DNA of 34,231 nucleotides from Brevibacterium senegalense (GTDB lineage: Bacteria > Actinomycetota > Actinomycetes > Actinomycetales > Brevibacteriaceae). The DNA is taken from the NCBI RefSeq assembly GCF_000285835.1, contig NZ_HE978602.1:289930-324160 (forward strand), given 5' to 3'. Of this stretch, positions 21,251 through 29,002 are shown piece by piece; the stretch's first letter is position 1, and every line of letters starts with the position of its first letter. The notes beneath the pieces were generated by a model. It had not been told where the DNA came from and made no database searches. It saw nothing but the letters and a program-made list of their open reading frames with translations. The translations under genes were made by a program, and so were the position numbers.

Positions 21251-23356
21251 TCAGGCCTCCTCGCCCTCCGGCCCCGGCCAGCCGGGCCAGCCGCTGCCGG
21301 GTTCGTAGCCCTGCGGGTAGCACTTGCCCTCGTCATCCTCGATGCCGGACTTGGGCTCCTCCGTGGGCTCCTCGGTGGGCTCTTCCGTCTCCTCCGGCGT
21401 GTCTGCGGCCTGCTCCTCCGCCTGGCTGGGCTCGGCCGGGTTGAGCTGCTCGTCGACCCACTCGTGGAGCACGTCGTAGTCCGGGTTCGAGGTCGAGGTG
21501 ACGTCGTTGGTGATCTGCGCGGACTTGATCTCCGCACCCTGCATCGCGACGGCCAGCTCCACGAAGGCGCTCACCTCGGACTGCGGGATGTCGGTCGCGA
21601 TGTTGCGGCCGGCGGAACCCGCGAGCTTGGGGTAGGCGACCGCCAGCTCCTGCGGATTCACCTGGTCGAGGGTCAGCTTGATCATGCGCTGCTGCCGGCA
21701 CATGCGGTCGTAGTTGTCCGCGCCGTCGCGCGACCGGACGTACCAGAGGGCCTTCTGGCCGGTGAGCTTCTGCTCGCCCGGGTCTATCCAGCCGTAGATG
21801 GGGTTCTGGAGTCCCGTGTTGAGGTTGGTGCCGCCGCCCATGGGGATGGGGCGTTCGACGTCGATCTTGACGCCGCCGATCGCGTCGACGACGTCCTCGA
21901 AGCCCTGCATGTCGACGCTCGCGTAGTAGTCGAGGGTCAGCCCCAGCGACCCCTCGACCGCTTGCATGGTGGCCTCCATGCCGGTCTCCAGGTCCTCCGG
22001 GACGTCGCCCACCTCCTCCGGGTACTCCTCCGCCCAGGTCCACACGGCGTTGATCATGCTCTCCTGGGGGCCGAACCCGTCGAAGCCGTAGGGGAAGCGC
22101 TCCGCCAGCTGGGAGCCCTCCGGGAACTGCGCCCGGTTGAGGTTGCGGGGCACGCTGATGAGGGTCGTGTCGCCGGTCCCCGGCTTGATGGAGGCGACGA
22201 GCATCGTGTCCGGGCGGGTGCCCTCGCGGTTGTCGCCGTTGTCGCGGCCGATGAGGAAGACGTTGATGCGCTCGGTGTCGCCCCAGAGCGTCTCGATATC
22301 GACGCCGGACTTGCCGTCGCGGCCGAACACCTGGATGACGGTGTCGCCCTGCACCTTCGTGTACGCGGCGCCCACTCCCAGCGGGATGCCCACGCACAGC
22401 ATGAGGGAGACGACCAGACCCCAGCCCAGCCACTTCTGGGCGTCGGTGAGCCTCTTGCCGCGCTTGAGGACGGAGTACGACCGCAGGATCGTGAAGGCCC
22501 AGATGAGGATGCCCACCAGCAGGACCACGGCGATCGCGTAGAGGATCGTGGGGGAGCCCGCGACCCGTGCGATCGCCTTGACCGGGGAGCGCCAGACGAT
22601 CCACGCGAGGATCGCGAGGATGCCGGCGAGGAAGCCCAGGAGGAGGACCCAGCCGGCCTTGCTGCGGCCGTGGATCATGCCCAGGCCGGGCAGCAGCGTG
22701 CCCAGGGTGGTCCAGCGGACGATCGAGGGGAAGGCGTCGCCCTCGCGGCGGGAGTGGCGGGGTGCGGCGTGCTCGGCACCGGCGGTCGCGGAACCGGCGA
22801 CGACGGGTGCGGGAGTGCGGGTGGGGACAGTCGCGGATCCCGCCGCGCCGGCTGCGGCGCCAGCTCCTGCCAAGCGGCCATCGGACGACTGGAACGTGGG
22901 ACCGGCGCTCGCCGCCGATCGTTCGCGCCGCGAGCGGCGGGTGGGCTGCTCCTCGGGAGCGGAGGGGGACTTCTGCTCCTGCTGACGGGCCAGCGCCTCG
23001 CGGCGCGCACGACGGGAGGGGAAGCCCTGCGTCGGCGCGTCGGCGGGTGCGGACTGGCGCGCGGCGTGCCGCGGTGAGGTCGGGTCCGATGACTGCTGCG
23101 GAGCGGCGGCCTGCGCGGCGACGTGAGAGGGAGCGGTGCCGGAGCCCTCCGGTCCGACGCCCGTCTGGGCTGATGCGGGGCCGGAACCGTGCGGTGCGGG
23201 TCCGGAACCCTGTGGCGCGGAGCCGAAGAAGTCGTCCCGCCTCACCCCGTCCGATCCGCGCAGCCGAGCGCGCTGGGACGCCCGGATGGGATGCTCGTGG
23301 TCGGCAGGGTCGCTGCCGGGGCGCTCCCGCCCGCGACGGTCGTCGGCTGGGGCCAC
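21251..23356 (-). CDS. LytR-CpsA-Psr (LCP) family cell-wall glycopolymer transferase
   Basis: 701 residues. The GTG at 23356 has GAGGAG eight bases upstream. Residues 1-210 are a long disordered cytoplasmic region rich in Pro, Ala, Arg and Ser. Three membrane helices follow (about 234-255, 269-290, 311-333). The LCP catalytic domain spans about 363-562: RPDTMLVASI (381-390), LISVPRNL (399-406) and RSRDGADNYDRMCRQQRMIKL (541-561) hold the arginines and aspartates that bind the pyrophosphate of a lipid-linked glycan. The C-terminal tail (640-701) is Glu/Pro/Thr-rich and ends in a Trp/Gly/Pro motif with one Cys. The family transfers glycopolymers from lipid carriers to peptidoglycan. A three-helix anchor is more than the usual single one. 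Confidence 0.93.
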   Translation of the reverse strand: MAPADDRRGRERPGSDPADHEHPIRASQRARLRGSDGVRRDDFFGSAPQGSGPAPHGSGPASAQTGVGPEGSGTAPSHVAAQAAAPQQSSDPTSPRHAARQSAPADAPTQGFPSRRARREALARQQEQKSPSAPEEQPTRRSRRERSAASAGPTFQSSDGRLAGAGAAAGAAGSATVPTRTPAPVVAGSATAGAEHAAPRHSRREGDAFPSIVRWTTLGTLLPGLGMIHGRSKAGWVLLLGFLAGILAILAWIVWRSPVKAIARVAGSPTILYAIAVVLLVGILIWAFTILRSYSVLKRGKRLTDAQKWLGWGLVVSLMLCVGIPLGVGAAYTKVQGDTVIQVFGRDGKSGVDIETLWGDTERINVFLIGRDNGDNREGTRPDTMLVASIKPGTGDTTLISVPRNLNRAQFPEGSQLAERFPYGFDGFGPQESMINAVWTWAEEYPEEVGDVPEDLETGMEATMQAVEGSLGLTLDYYASVDMQGFEDVVDAIGGVKIDVERPIPMGGGTNLNTGLQNPIYGWIDPGEQKLTGQKALWYVRSRDGADNYDRMCRQQRMIKLTLDQVNPQELAVAYPKLAGSAGRNIATDIPQSEVSAFVELAVAMQGAEIKSAQITNDVTSTSNPDYDVLHEWVDEQLNPAEPSQAEEQAADTPEETEEPTEEPTEEPKSGIEDDEGKCYPQGYEPGSGWPGWPGPEGEEA

Positions 23357-23424
23357 AGGTGAGTCTCCTCGGAAGGGCGTGCTCCGGTCCGGGAGCCGAG
23401 GCTGATCTCCCTGGGACCGGGGCG

Positions 23425-23444
23425 CAGCCGACGTCCGTCGGCTG
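23425..23444. promoter_or_regulatory. 20-bp perfect palindrome in the LCP leader
   Basis: CAGCCGACG-TC-CGTCGGCTG: perfect nine-base arms, 69 bp upstream of the LCP GTG. A second perfect repeat, GATGTC-N6-GACATC, lies at 23453-23470. A weak minus-strand -10 (TACGAT, 23468-23473) would place the first palindrome in the 5' leader. It could be an operator or an RNA hairpin. Confidence 0.55.
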
Positions 23445-23511
23445 TGGGGTCAGATGTCTTCCGGGACATCGTAGGGAAACATCTTGAGCTTTTGGTGACA
23501 CCCGCCATCTT

Positions 23512-23541
23512 TTGCAGGCCGCGTTCCCTGTTGTGTACCCT
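23512..23541 (+). promoter_or_regulatory. Promoter of tRNA-Ser
   Basis: TTGCAG (23512-23517) and TACCCT (23536-23541) are 18 bases apart. They predict a start near 23548 and a 5' leader of about 34 bases before the mature tRNA. Confidence 0.45.
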
Positions 23542-23581
23542 GGAGAGGCTGTGCGCCCATCGGGACAGCGCAGCGGCCGAT

Positions 23582-23670
23582 GGAGTCGTGGCTGAGCGGC
23601 CTAAAGCACCACCCTGCTAAGGTGGAGTCCTTCATTAGGGGGACCGTGGGTTCAAATCCCACCGGCTCCG
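23582..23670 (+). tRNA. tRNA-Ser (GCT)
   Basis: An 89-base class II tRNA with the long variable arm of tRNA-Ser. The acceptor arms GGAGTCG and CGGCTCC pair over seven bases with one G-U. The anticodon loop CTGCTAA gives GCT, reading AGC/AGU. The T arm has GGTTCAAATCC-type sequence. The discriminator is G and CCA is not encoded. Confidence 0.96.
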
Positions 23671-23677
23671 CTCTTGG

Positions 23678-23723
23678 AAAAGCCTCTCTGACCTGCTGAA
23701 ACATGCGGGCCGGGGAGGTTTTT
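23678..23723 (+). terminator. Intrinsic terminator after tRNA-Ser
   Basis: Two 19-base arms (23678-23696 and 23705-23723) pair with several G-U wobbles and one mismatch around an eight-base loop, and end in TTTTT. This is the most conventional Rho-independent terminator in the window. Confidence 0.75.
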
Positions 23724-23938
23724 CGCATTCCCGGCGTGATTCGATCTGCCCTGCGCCGCGGTCGTAGACACACGTTCTGGCCTTCAACCCCCTTGTACCC
23801 GAAGACGCCGGAGTCCGTGCATATCCGGAGGTCCTGTCGAACCGAGGGCCCTGTCCGTCGCTGTTGCTTCCGTCCACATGTGCTGTCGCCCGCGCGGAGC
23901 GTGATGCGACTCACTGCAGTTCAGTGCTGCGAGGTTGA

Positions 23939-24304
23939 GGTCTTCAGACGAAATCAGACGGGATCAGCTACACCCCGTACACGTGGACCTATGACGCGAC
24001 GATCGACCCGGCGATCACCAGCGTGCAACCAGACGGCGTCGAGCGCGTGTGGCTCGGACGCTTCCGCGTGCGGGGGACGTTCACGCAGACGTCGGGCAAC
24101 TCCAACCACGACCTCAGTTATTGGACGCAGTGTGCCATCACTGTGCACCCCGGGGGCGAAGGCAGTGGTTCGCAGCCGCAGGTGCTCACGTTCGAGCGAC
24201 GCAACCGCATGCTCGGTCCCTACACACAATCGGGAGCCCGCAGCGTTCAGAGGGATTCGACGACTCAGGTGCCGGACGCTGCGCTGCACAAGGGGGTCTC
24301 CTGA
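23939..24304 (+). pseudogene. Truncated gene remnant downstream of tRNA-Ser
   Basis: An open frame of 121 codons begins straight after an in-frame TGA (23936-23938) with no ATG. The first possible start is a GTG at 24023 without a ribosome site. Third positions are strongly G/C, so the frame was once coding. The peptide is rich in Tyr, Trp, Thr and Gln (SYTPYTWTYDATIDPAI at its beginning) and ends in LHKGVS. I do not recognise it. The bases just upstream (23730-23935) have lower GC than the neighbours and no coding frame. I read this as the C-terminal remnant of a gene that was deleted or brought in next to the tRNA. No duplicated tRNA 3' end is visible. Confidence 0.5.
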
Positions 24305-24411
24305 CCCGTCTCACCTGCCGGTCCGGCGGCTGATCCTCCCGTGCATGTGTCCGACCCCTCACGCATACTGGGAGGAGACGCAGTCAGCAGTCGAACGGAT
24401 CGGAGCACAGA
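24305..24411 (+). promoter_or_regulatory. Upstream region of the small regulator gene
   Basis: CATACT (24364-24369) is a possible -10, predicting a start near 24376. No matching -35 is seen. GGAG lies eight bases before the ATG at 24412. Confidence 0.3.
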
Positions 24412-24741
24412 ATGTCTGAACCCGGTTTCACCCTCACCGGCTACCTGGCGCGCGCTGCGCGTGCACTCGTGGAGACCTCGGCGACCACGACGGGGCAGTA
24501 CGCGAATCTCACGCGGATGCAGGTGCGCGACTTCGAGCGGGGGCGCATCGACCTCACCGATGAGCAGAAGGCCGCCCTCACCCATGCGCTCGAGCAGCTG
24601 GGCGCCGTCTTCATCGCGGAGGGCGAGCACCCCGGCTTGGGCGACGGCGCGGGTGTGCGCCTCAAGTTCACGACGGAGAAGGTCCGACGCATCGAGACGT
24701 GGGAGGACGAGGGCGGCCCCGCGTACGACGACGACGTCTGA
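24412..24741 (+). CDS. Small HTH (XRE-like) putative regulator
   Basis: A 109-residue protein. Residues about 5-60 have the helical pattern of a divergent XRE/Cro-type HTH: LTGYLARAARALVET, then TTTGQYANLTRMQVRDFERGRIDLTDEQKAAL. The FERG position and the GAVFIAEGEHPGLGDGAGVRLKF segment resemble small XRE proteins that end in an EGGGVRLR-like strand. The C-terminus is acidic. The ATG has GGAG eight bases upstream. The fused pxpBC gene starts 15 bp after its stop, so the two are probably one transcript and this protein may control it. The HTH call is from pattern only. Confidence 0.6.
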   Translation: MSEPGFTLTGYLARAARALVETSATTTGQYANLTRMQVRDFERGRIDLTDEQKAALTHALEQLGAVFIAEGEHPGLGDGAGVRLKFTTEKVRRIETWEDEGGPAYDDDV

Positions 24742-24756
24742 GTCCGGACCGCACGC

Positions 24757-26493
24757 ATGACCCACGACGAGGACGTCGCGCAGCGCCCGGTCGCCCGCGC
24801 CCCCGGGCTCCGGGCGGTGGGCGACCGGGCGCTGCTGCTGGAGGTCGACGGGCTGCCGGCCGCGATGGCCTGGCACCGCGCGCTCATCCGGGAGCCCCTG
24901 CCTGGGCAGATCGAGGCCGTCGCCGCCGCGCGAACCGTCCTGCTCCGCTTCGAGTCGGACACCGCCGCCGAGGCCGCCCGCACCTCCCTGCGCGCCCCGC
25001 CTCCCGTACAGGAGACGGCGGGGACCGCCCGGCGGCACACCCTCCACGTCGTCTACGACGGGGAGGACCTGGACGCGACGGCGGAGCTCCTGGGCCTCAG
25101 CCGCGACCAGCTCATCGAGCGACACACCGGCACGGAGTGGATGGCCGCGTTCGGCGGATTCGCCCCCGGCTTCGCCTACTGCGTCCCCGCGTCAGGCCAG
25201 CCGCTGTGGGACGTGCCGCGGCTCGACACCCCGCGCACCGCGGTGCCGGTCGGAGCCGTGGGACTGGCCGGCGAGTACTCCGGGGTGTACCCGCGCAGCA
25301 GTCCCGGCGGGTGGAGGCTCATCGGTCACTCGGACGCTCTGCTCTGGTCGACGGACCGCACACCGCCGGCACTGCTGGCGCCCGGTGACGTCCTCACCTA
25401 CCGCGCCGTCCGGGAGACGGCACAGGCTGCTGCGGCGGGCACACATCCGAGAGCTGACGATCCCGCAGATTCCCACGGCCAGACGCCGGACCCCGGGTCG
25501 TGCGAGTCCGCCCCGGTCGGGTCCGCCCCGGTTGAGTCGGAGTCGGCCGAGCCGGCATCGACGGAGTCCGCTCCCGCCCAGTCTGCGTCACCGCCCCACG
25601 CATCGTCCCGAACGGAGCCGGTCCGGACGGTCCTCGTCGTCGAGGACCCGGGCATGCTCACCCTCGTGCAGGACCGCGGTCGCCCGGGGTGGGGCGACGT
25701 GGGTGTCTCCCCGTCCGGGTTCGCTGATGCGGCCACAGCTGAGGCAGCCAACAGGGTCGTGGGCAACGACCCGGGAGCGGCGCTCCTCGAAGTCGTGGGA
25801 GACGCGCGCCTCACCTGCCGTGCGGACGTGGTCGTCGCCGTCGCAGGCTCCGCCGGTGGCGACATGATCGTCCCGCAGCTGCTGCGCGCCGGGGACACAC
25901 TCGACCTCACCCCGGACGCGGACCTGGCCCGCACCTACCTCGCCGTCCGCGGGGGACTGGTGCAGGCAGCGGAAGTCGGGTCGGCCTCGGCGGATGTGCT
26001 GTCCGGGCTGGGACCGGGGCCGGTGGGCGCGGGGCAGGCGCTGGCGGTCCCCGTCCGCACCCCCGCCGGATCCGTGGGGCACGGCGAACCCGACCCGGCG
26101 CGCGGGGCGCGGGCACGGGCGACGCAGGATGGCCGCGTCGTCCTCCGGGTGGTCCCCGGCCCGCGCGACGACTGGTTCGACGAATCCGAGCAGCGGCGGT
26201 TCCTCGAGACCGACTGGGCGGTGGGGCCGCAGTCCAACCGGGTGGGCCTCCGCCTCGAGGCGCCGGAAGGCGCTGCGCCGCTGACCCGCGCGCGAACGGG
26301 CGAACTGGCCAGCGAGGGCACGGTGACCGGGACGGTGCAGGTGCCCGCGCACGGTCTGCCCGTCGTGTTCGGCCGGGATCGCCCGGTGACGGGCGGCTAC
26401 CCCGCGATCGCGACGGTCATGGCCGCCGACCTCGACCTGCTGGGCCAGGTGGTGCCCGGCGACCGGGTCCGGTTCCAGGACGCACGGTGCTGA
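24757..26493 (+). CDS. 5-oxoprolinase subunits B and C fused (PxpB-PxpC)
   Basis: 578 residues. Residues about 16-225 are the PxpB (KipI-like, carboxyltransferase subdomain C/D type) domain: AVGDRALLLE, HTGTEWMAAFGGFAPGFAYC (about 127-146), PRLDTPRTAVPVGAVGLAG and YPRSSPGGWRLIG. A Ser/Pro/Glu-rich linker (about 226-288) follows. Residues 290-578 are the PxpC (KipA-like) domain: VEDPGMLTLVQDRGRPGWGDVGVSPSG, LAVRGG, VGPQSNRVGLRLE, and the closing GGYPAIATVMAADLDLLGQVVPGDRVRF. Together with PxpA these subunits form the ATP-dependent bacterial 5-oxoprolinase, which opens 5-oxoproline to glutamate. No pxpA gene is seen in the window. Fusions of the two subunits are known. The ATG at 24757 has a weak ribosome site and probably relies on coupling. 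Confidence 0.9.
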   Translation: MTHDEDVAQRPVARAPGLRAVGDRALLLEVDGLPAAMAWHRALIREPLPGQIEAVAAARTVLLRFESDTAAEAARTSLRAPPPVQETAGTARRHTLHVVYDGEDLDATAELLGLSRDQLIERHTGTEWMAAFGGFAPGFAYCVPASGQPLWDVPRLDTPRTAVPVGAVGLAGEYSGVYPRSSPGGWRLIGHSDALLWSTDRTPPALLAPGDVLTYRAVRETAQAAAAGTHPRADDPADSHGQTPDPGSCESAPVGSAPVESESAEPASTESAPAQSASPPHASSRTEPVRTVLVVEDPGMLTLVQDRGRPGWGDVGVSPSGFADAATAEAANRVVGNDPGAALLEVVGDARLTCRADVVVAVAGSAGGDMIVPQLLRAGDTLDLTPDADLARTYLAVRGGLVQAAEVGSASADVLSGLGPGPVGAGQALAVPVRTPAGSVGHGEPDPARGARARATQDGRVVLRVVPGPRDDWFDESEQRRFLETDWAVGPQSNRVGLRLEAPEGAAPLTRARTGELASEGTVTGTVQVPAHGLPVVFGRDRPVTGGYPAIATVMAADLDLLGQVVPGDRVRFQDARC

Positions 26494-26510
26494 CACGGGG
26501 CTGAATGGGC

Positions 26511-26548
26511 GAGTGCCCCACCGTCCGGCTCATGGCGGTGGGGCACTC
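26511..26548. terminator. Bidirectional hairpin between pxpBC and pckG
   Basis: Perfect 13-base arms GAGTGCCCCACCG (26511-26523) and CGGTGGGGCACTC (26536-26548) around a 12-base loop, 18 bp after the pxpBC stop and 86 bp after the pckG stop on the other strand. There is no T tract. Confidence 0.75.
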
Positions 26549-26633
26549 GGGTCCGGCTGCCGGGTTGCCCGGCCCGGCGTCACGCGCGAACGCGCGGTCT
26601 GTCTGTCATGACTCGGCGGTCACGACAGGTGTG

Positions 26634-28466
26634 TCAGTTCACACCCAGGCGGGCGCGCAGCTCCTCGACCTGCGTGCGCAGCTCGGCGGGGACGTGGTCG
26701 CCCAGCTCGTCGTACCACTCGTCGATCGAGGCGAGCTCGGTCGCCCACTCGTCCGGATGGACCGCCAGCGCCTGCTGGAGCTGGTCCTCGGAGATGTCCA
26801 GCCCGTCGATGTCGAGCGCACCGGGAGCGGGGGCGTGGCCCAGCGGGGTCTCGACGGCCTCGGTCGTGCCGGCGACGCGCTCGAAGACCCACTTGAGGAC
26901 GCGGGCGTTCTCCGTGAAGCCCGGCCACAGGAAGGAGTTGTCCTCCGCGCGGCGGAACCAGTTGACGTAGAAGATCTGCGGCAGCTGCGCGCCCGGGGTC
27001 TGGCCCACGGAGATCCAGTGCTGCAGGTAGTCGCCCACGTTGTAGCCGATGAACGGGCGCATCGCCATGGGGTCGCGGCGGACGATGCCCACCTGCCCCA
27101 CCGCGGCAGCGGTCGTCTCCGAGGAGAGGACCGAGCCCATGAAGACGCCGTGGTTCCAGTCCTTCGTCTGCGTCACGAGCGGCATGGTCGTCTTGCGGCG
27201 ACCGCCGAACAGGATCGCGGAGATCGGGACGCCGTCCGGGTTCTGCCACTCCGGTGCGAGCGTGGGCACGTTCGAGATCGGGGTGCAGAAGCGCGAGTTG
27301 GGGTGCGCGGCGGGCGTGCCGGACTCCGGGGTCCAGTCGTTGCCGCGCCAGTCGATGAGGTGGTCGGGGGCCTCGTCGGTCATGCCCTCCCACCACACGC
27401 CGCCGTCATCCGTGCGGGCGACGTTCGTGAAGATGTTGCCGCCGGCCTCGATCGCGGTCATCGCGGTGGGGTTCGTGGTGTAGCCGGTGCCCGGCGCGAC
27501 GCCGAAGAGGCCGAACTCCGGGTTGACCGCGTACAGCTGGCCGTCCGCGCCGAAGCGCATCCAGGCGATGTCGTCGCCCAGCGTCTCCGCCTTCCAGCCC
27601 GGGATGTTGGGCTCGATCATCGCGAGGTTCGTCTTGCCGCAGGCGCTGGGGAACGCGGCGGCGATGAACTTCGACTCGCCCTCCGGGTTCGTGAGCTTGA
27701 GGATGAGCATGTGCTCGGCCAGCCAGCCCTCGTCGTGCGCGACGGCGGAGGCGATGCGCAGCGCGTAGCACTTCTTGCCCAGCAGCGCGTTTCCGCCGTA
27801 GCCGGAGCCGTACGACCAGATCGACCGCTCCTCCGGGAAGTGCGTGATGTACTTCGTCGTATTGCAGGGCCAGGCGACGTCGTCCTGGCCGGGTTCCAGG
27901 GGAGCACCCACGGAGTGCACGCACTCGACGAAGTCCGCGTCGAGGCGGTCGATCGCCTCGAGCGACTCACGGCCGGCGCGGGCCATGACGCCCATCGAGA
28001 GGACGACGTAGGGGGAATCCGTGACCTCGATGCCGAACATGGGCTGCTGCGCGTTCACGTGACCCATGACGAAGGGGATGACGTACATCGTGCGTCCGCG
28101 CATCGAGCCGGCGAAGACGTCCTCGAGGATGCCCTTCATCTGTGCGGGCGCCATCCAGTTGTTGAGCGGGCCGGCGTCCTCCTGCTTCTGGGAGCAGATG
28201 AACGTGCGGTCCTCGACGCGGGCGACGTCGTCGGGGTCCGACGCCGCGTAGTAGGAGTCCGCCGGCGTCGTCAGCTTGACGATGGTGCCGGCGTCGATCG
28301 CCTTCGCAAGGAGCGCCTGGCGCTGGTCCTCGTCGCCGGTGATCCACTCGATGGAGTCCGGGGTGGTGCGCTCTGCGATGGAGCGGACGAAGTCGAGGAT
28401 CCGGGGATTCTCCGTCGGCGCATTCACAAGCAGGTCTTCGACTGAGCCACGGTCGATGACGGTCAT
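26634..28466 (-). CDS. pckG: Phosphoenolpyruvate carboxykinase (GTP)
   Basis: A 610-residue GTP-dependent PEPCK that converts oxaloacetate and GTP to PEP, CO2 and GDP, the entry step of gluconeogenesis. The P-loop (kinase-1a) is FPSACGKTN near residue 272, with the hyper-reactive Cys of the GTP-type enzyme. GDDIAWMRF near 300 is kinase-2. [12 protein letters not shown] near 425 and [12 protein letters not shown] near 445 are typical. Length is normal. The ATG at 28466 has AGGAG eight bases upstream. A CRP-like site and other palindromes lie upstream, which suggests carbon-source control. It ends facing pxpBC with a shared hairpin between them. Confidence 0.98.
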   Translation of the reverse strand: MTVIDRGSVEDLLVNAPTENPRILDFVRSIAERTTPDSIEWITGDEDQRQALLAKAIDAGTIVKLTTPADSYYAASDPDDVARVEDRTFICSQKQEDAGPLNNWMAPAQMKGILEDVFAGSMRGRTMYVIPFVMGHVNAQQPMFGIEVTDSPYVVLSMGVMARAGRESLEAIDRLDADFVECVHSVGAPLEPGQDDVAWPCNTTKYITHFPEERSIWSYGSGYGGNALLGKKCYALRIASAVAHDEGWLAEHMLILKLTNPEGESKFIAAAFPSACGKTNLAMIEPNIPGWKAETLGDDIAWMRFGADGQLYAVNPEFGLFGVAPGTGYTTNPTAMTAIEAGGNIFTNVARTDDGGVWWEGMTDEAPDHLIDWRGNDWTPESGTPAAHPNSRFCTPISNVPTLAPEWQNPDGVPISAILFGGRRKTTMPLVTQTKDWNHGVFMGSVLSSETTAAAVGQVGIVRRDPMAMRPFIGYNVGDYLQHWISVGQTPGAQLPQIFYVNWFRRAEDNSFLWPGFTENARVLKWVFERVAGTTEAVETPLGHAPAPGALDIDGLDISEDQLQQALAVHPDEWATELASIDEWYDELGDHVPAELRTQVEELRARLGVN

Positions 28467-28514
28467 GATCTACATCTCCTGGGTCGGGCGGCCCCGGGCA
28501 TCGGGGTTGCCTCC

Positions 28515-28520
28515 ACGCTA
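28515..28520 (-). promoter_or_regulatory. -10 element of pckG
   Basis: TAGCGT on the minus strand predicts a start near 28508 and a 42-base leader. The CRP-like palindrome at 28564-28579 would then be centred near -63, a class I activator position. Confidence 0.4.
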
Positions 28521-28563
28521 CGGTCGGAGGGCGAACGGGAGCGTCGGTCCGCGCGGCTGCCGC

Positions 28564-28579
28564 TGTGCAGTGGATCACA
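28564..28579 (-). promoter_or_regulatory. CRP/GlxR-like binding site upstream of pckG
   Basis: The top strand reads TGTGCAGTGGATCACA and the other strand TGTGATCCACTGCACA. It matches nine of the ten fixed bases of TGTGA-N6-TCACA. A cAMP-responsive CRP (GlxR in corynebacteria) is the likely binder; no such gene is in the window. Confidence 0.6.
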
Positions 28580-28592
28580 GAAGGGTCACGAT

Positions 28593-28608
28593 TGACGTTA
28601 TCGCGTCA
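28593..28608. promoter_or_regulatory. Second 16-bp palindrome upstream of pckG
   Basis: TGACG-TTATCG-CGTCA is a perfect inverted repeat with the same 5-6-5 layout as the CRP-like site. Its centre is 29 bp further upstream. The binding protein is unknown. Confidence 0.45.
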
Positions 28609-28652
28609 TTCCGGTGGTGGGTTCTGCCAGATTAATGACTGATTTTGCCATC

Positions 28653-28737
28653 CGACCCTCGATGGGCGCAGGCGAGGGTCGTGCGGGCCTGCCAGCCCGC
28701 TGGTCCGCTTCCAGTCTCGCAGGAGTGACGCGAGACT
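28653..28737. repeat. Three consecutive perfect inverted repeats between pckG and tRNA-Arg
   Basis: Hairpin 1: nine-base arms CGACCCTCG / CGAGGGTCG (28653-28661, 28673-28681). Hairpin 2: six-base arms GCGGGC / GCCCGC (28683-28688, 28695-28700). Hairpin 3: eight-base arms AGTCTCGC / GCGAGACT (28713-28720, 28730-28737). The rest of the 333-bp gap holds the pckG control region and the tRNA-Arg promoter; no protein gene is seen. Confidence 0.6.
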
Positions 28738-28749
28738 CACGATTCCGAT

Positions 28750-28778
28750 TTGTCGACCACGGGGGCCATCTGTATAGT
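28750..28778 (+). promoter_or_regulatory. Promoter of tRNA-Arg
   Basis: TTGTCG (28750-28755) and TATAGT (28773-28778) with ideal 17-base spacing, the closest match to the housekeeping consensus in the window. The predicted start is near 28785, about 15 bases before the mature tRNA. Confidence 0.8.
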
Positions 28779-28799
28779 AGTTCTGGTCGCTGAGACAGC

Positions 28800-28872
28800 G
28801 CGCCACTAGCTCAACGGATAGAGCATCTGACTACGGATCAGAAGGTTGGGGGTTCGAATCCCTCGTGGCGCA
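28800..28872 (+). tRNA. tRNA-Arg (ACG)
   Basis: 73 bases. The acceptor arms GCGCCAC and GTGGCGC pair perfectly. The D arm is AGCTCAACGGATAGAGC. The anticodon loop CTACGGA gives ACG (read as ICG, for CGU/CGC/CGA). The T arm is GGGGTTCGAATCCC. The discriminator is A and no full CCA is encoded. Confidence 0.97.
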
Positions 28873-28880
28873 CCGCAGAT

Positions 28881-28911
28881 CGGGCCGCATCCTCACCGGG
28901 GATGCGGCCCG
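28881..28911 (+). terminator. Terminator after tRNA-Arg
   Basis: Perfect 12-base arms CGGGCCGCATCC (28881-28892) and GGATGCGGCCCG (28900-28911) around a seven-base loop, nine bases after the tRNA, followed by AAATCATTC. Confidence 0.75.
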
Positions 28912-29002
28912 AAATCATTCATGCCCGCGTCGCGGTTCGCCCGGGGGCCGGGGTCGCTCGGGGGTTCGGTCGGCTCTGGGTTTCGCTCTGCGGACAGCAC
29001 GG

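Noticed and set aside
21249..21323. ATG at 21323 as the start of the FAD/NAD(P) protein
   Set aside because: It would overlap the LCP coding end by over 70 bp; the GTG at 21248 has GAGGAGG at seven bases and starts right at the Rossmann motif.
21464..23077. 537-codon plus-strand frame opposite the LCP gene
   Set aside because: No domain or ribosome site; the minus frame has the LCP motifs.
23635..23877. Minus-strand frame ending in WDLNPRSP
   Set aside because: This peptide is the translation of the antisense of tRNA-Ser, a well-known annotation artefact.
23582..24411. Possible attL/attR duplication of the tRNA-Ser 3' end
   Set aside because: I looked for a second copy of the T-arm/acceptor sequence downstream and found only short GGCTCCG-like fragments, which are expected by chance.
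28592..28608. TTGACG near pckG as a third FNR-type box
   Set aside because: The second half does not match ATCAA or GTCAA at the right spacing; it is better described as a TGACG-N6-CGTCA palindrome.
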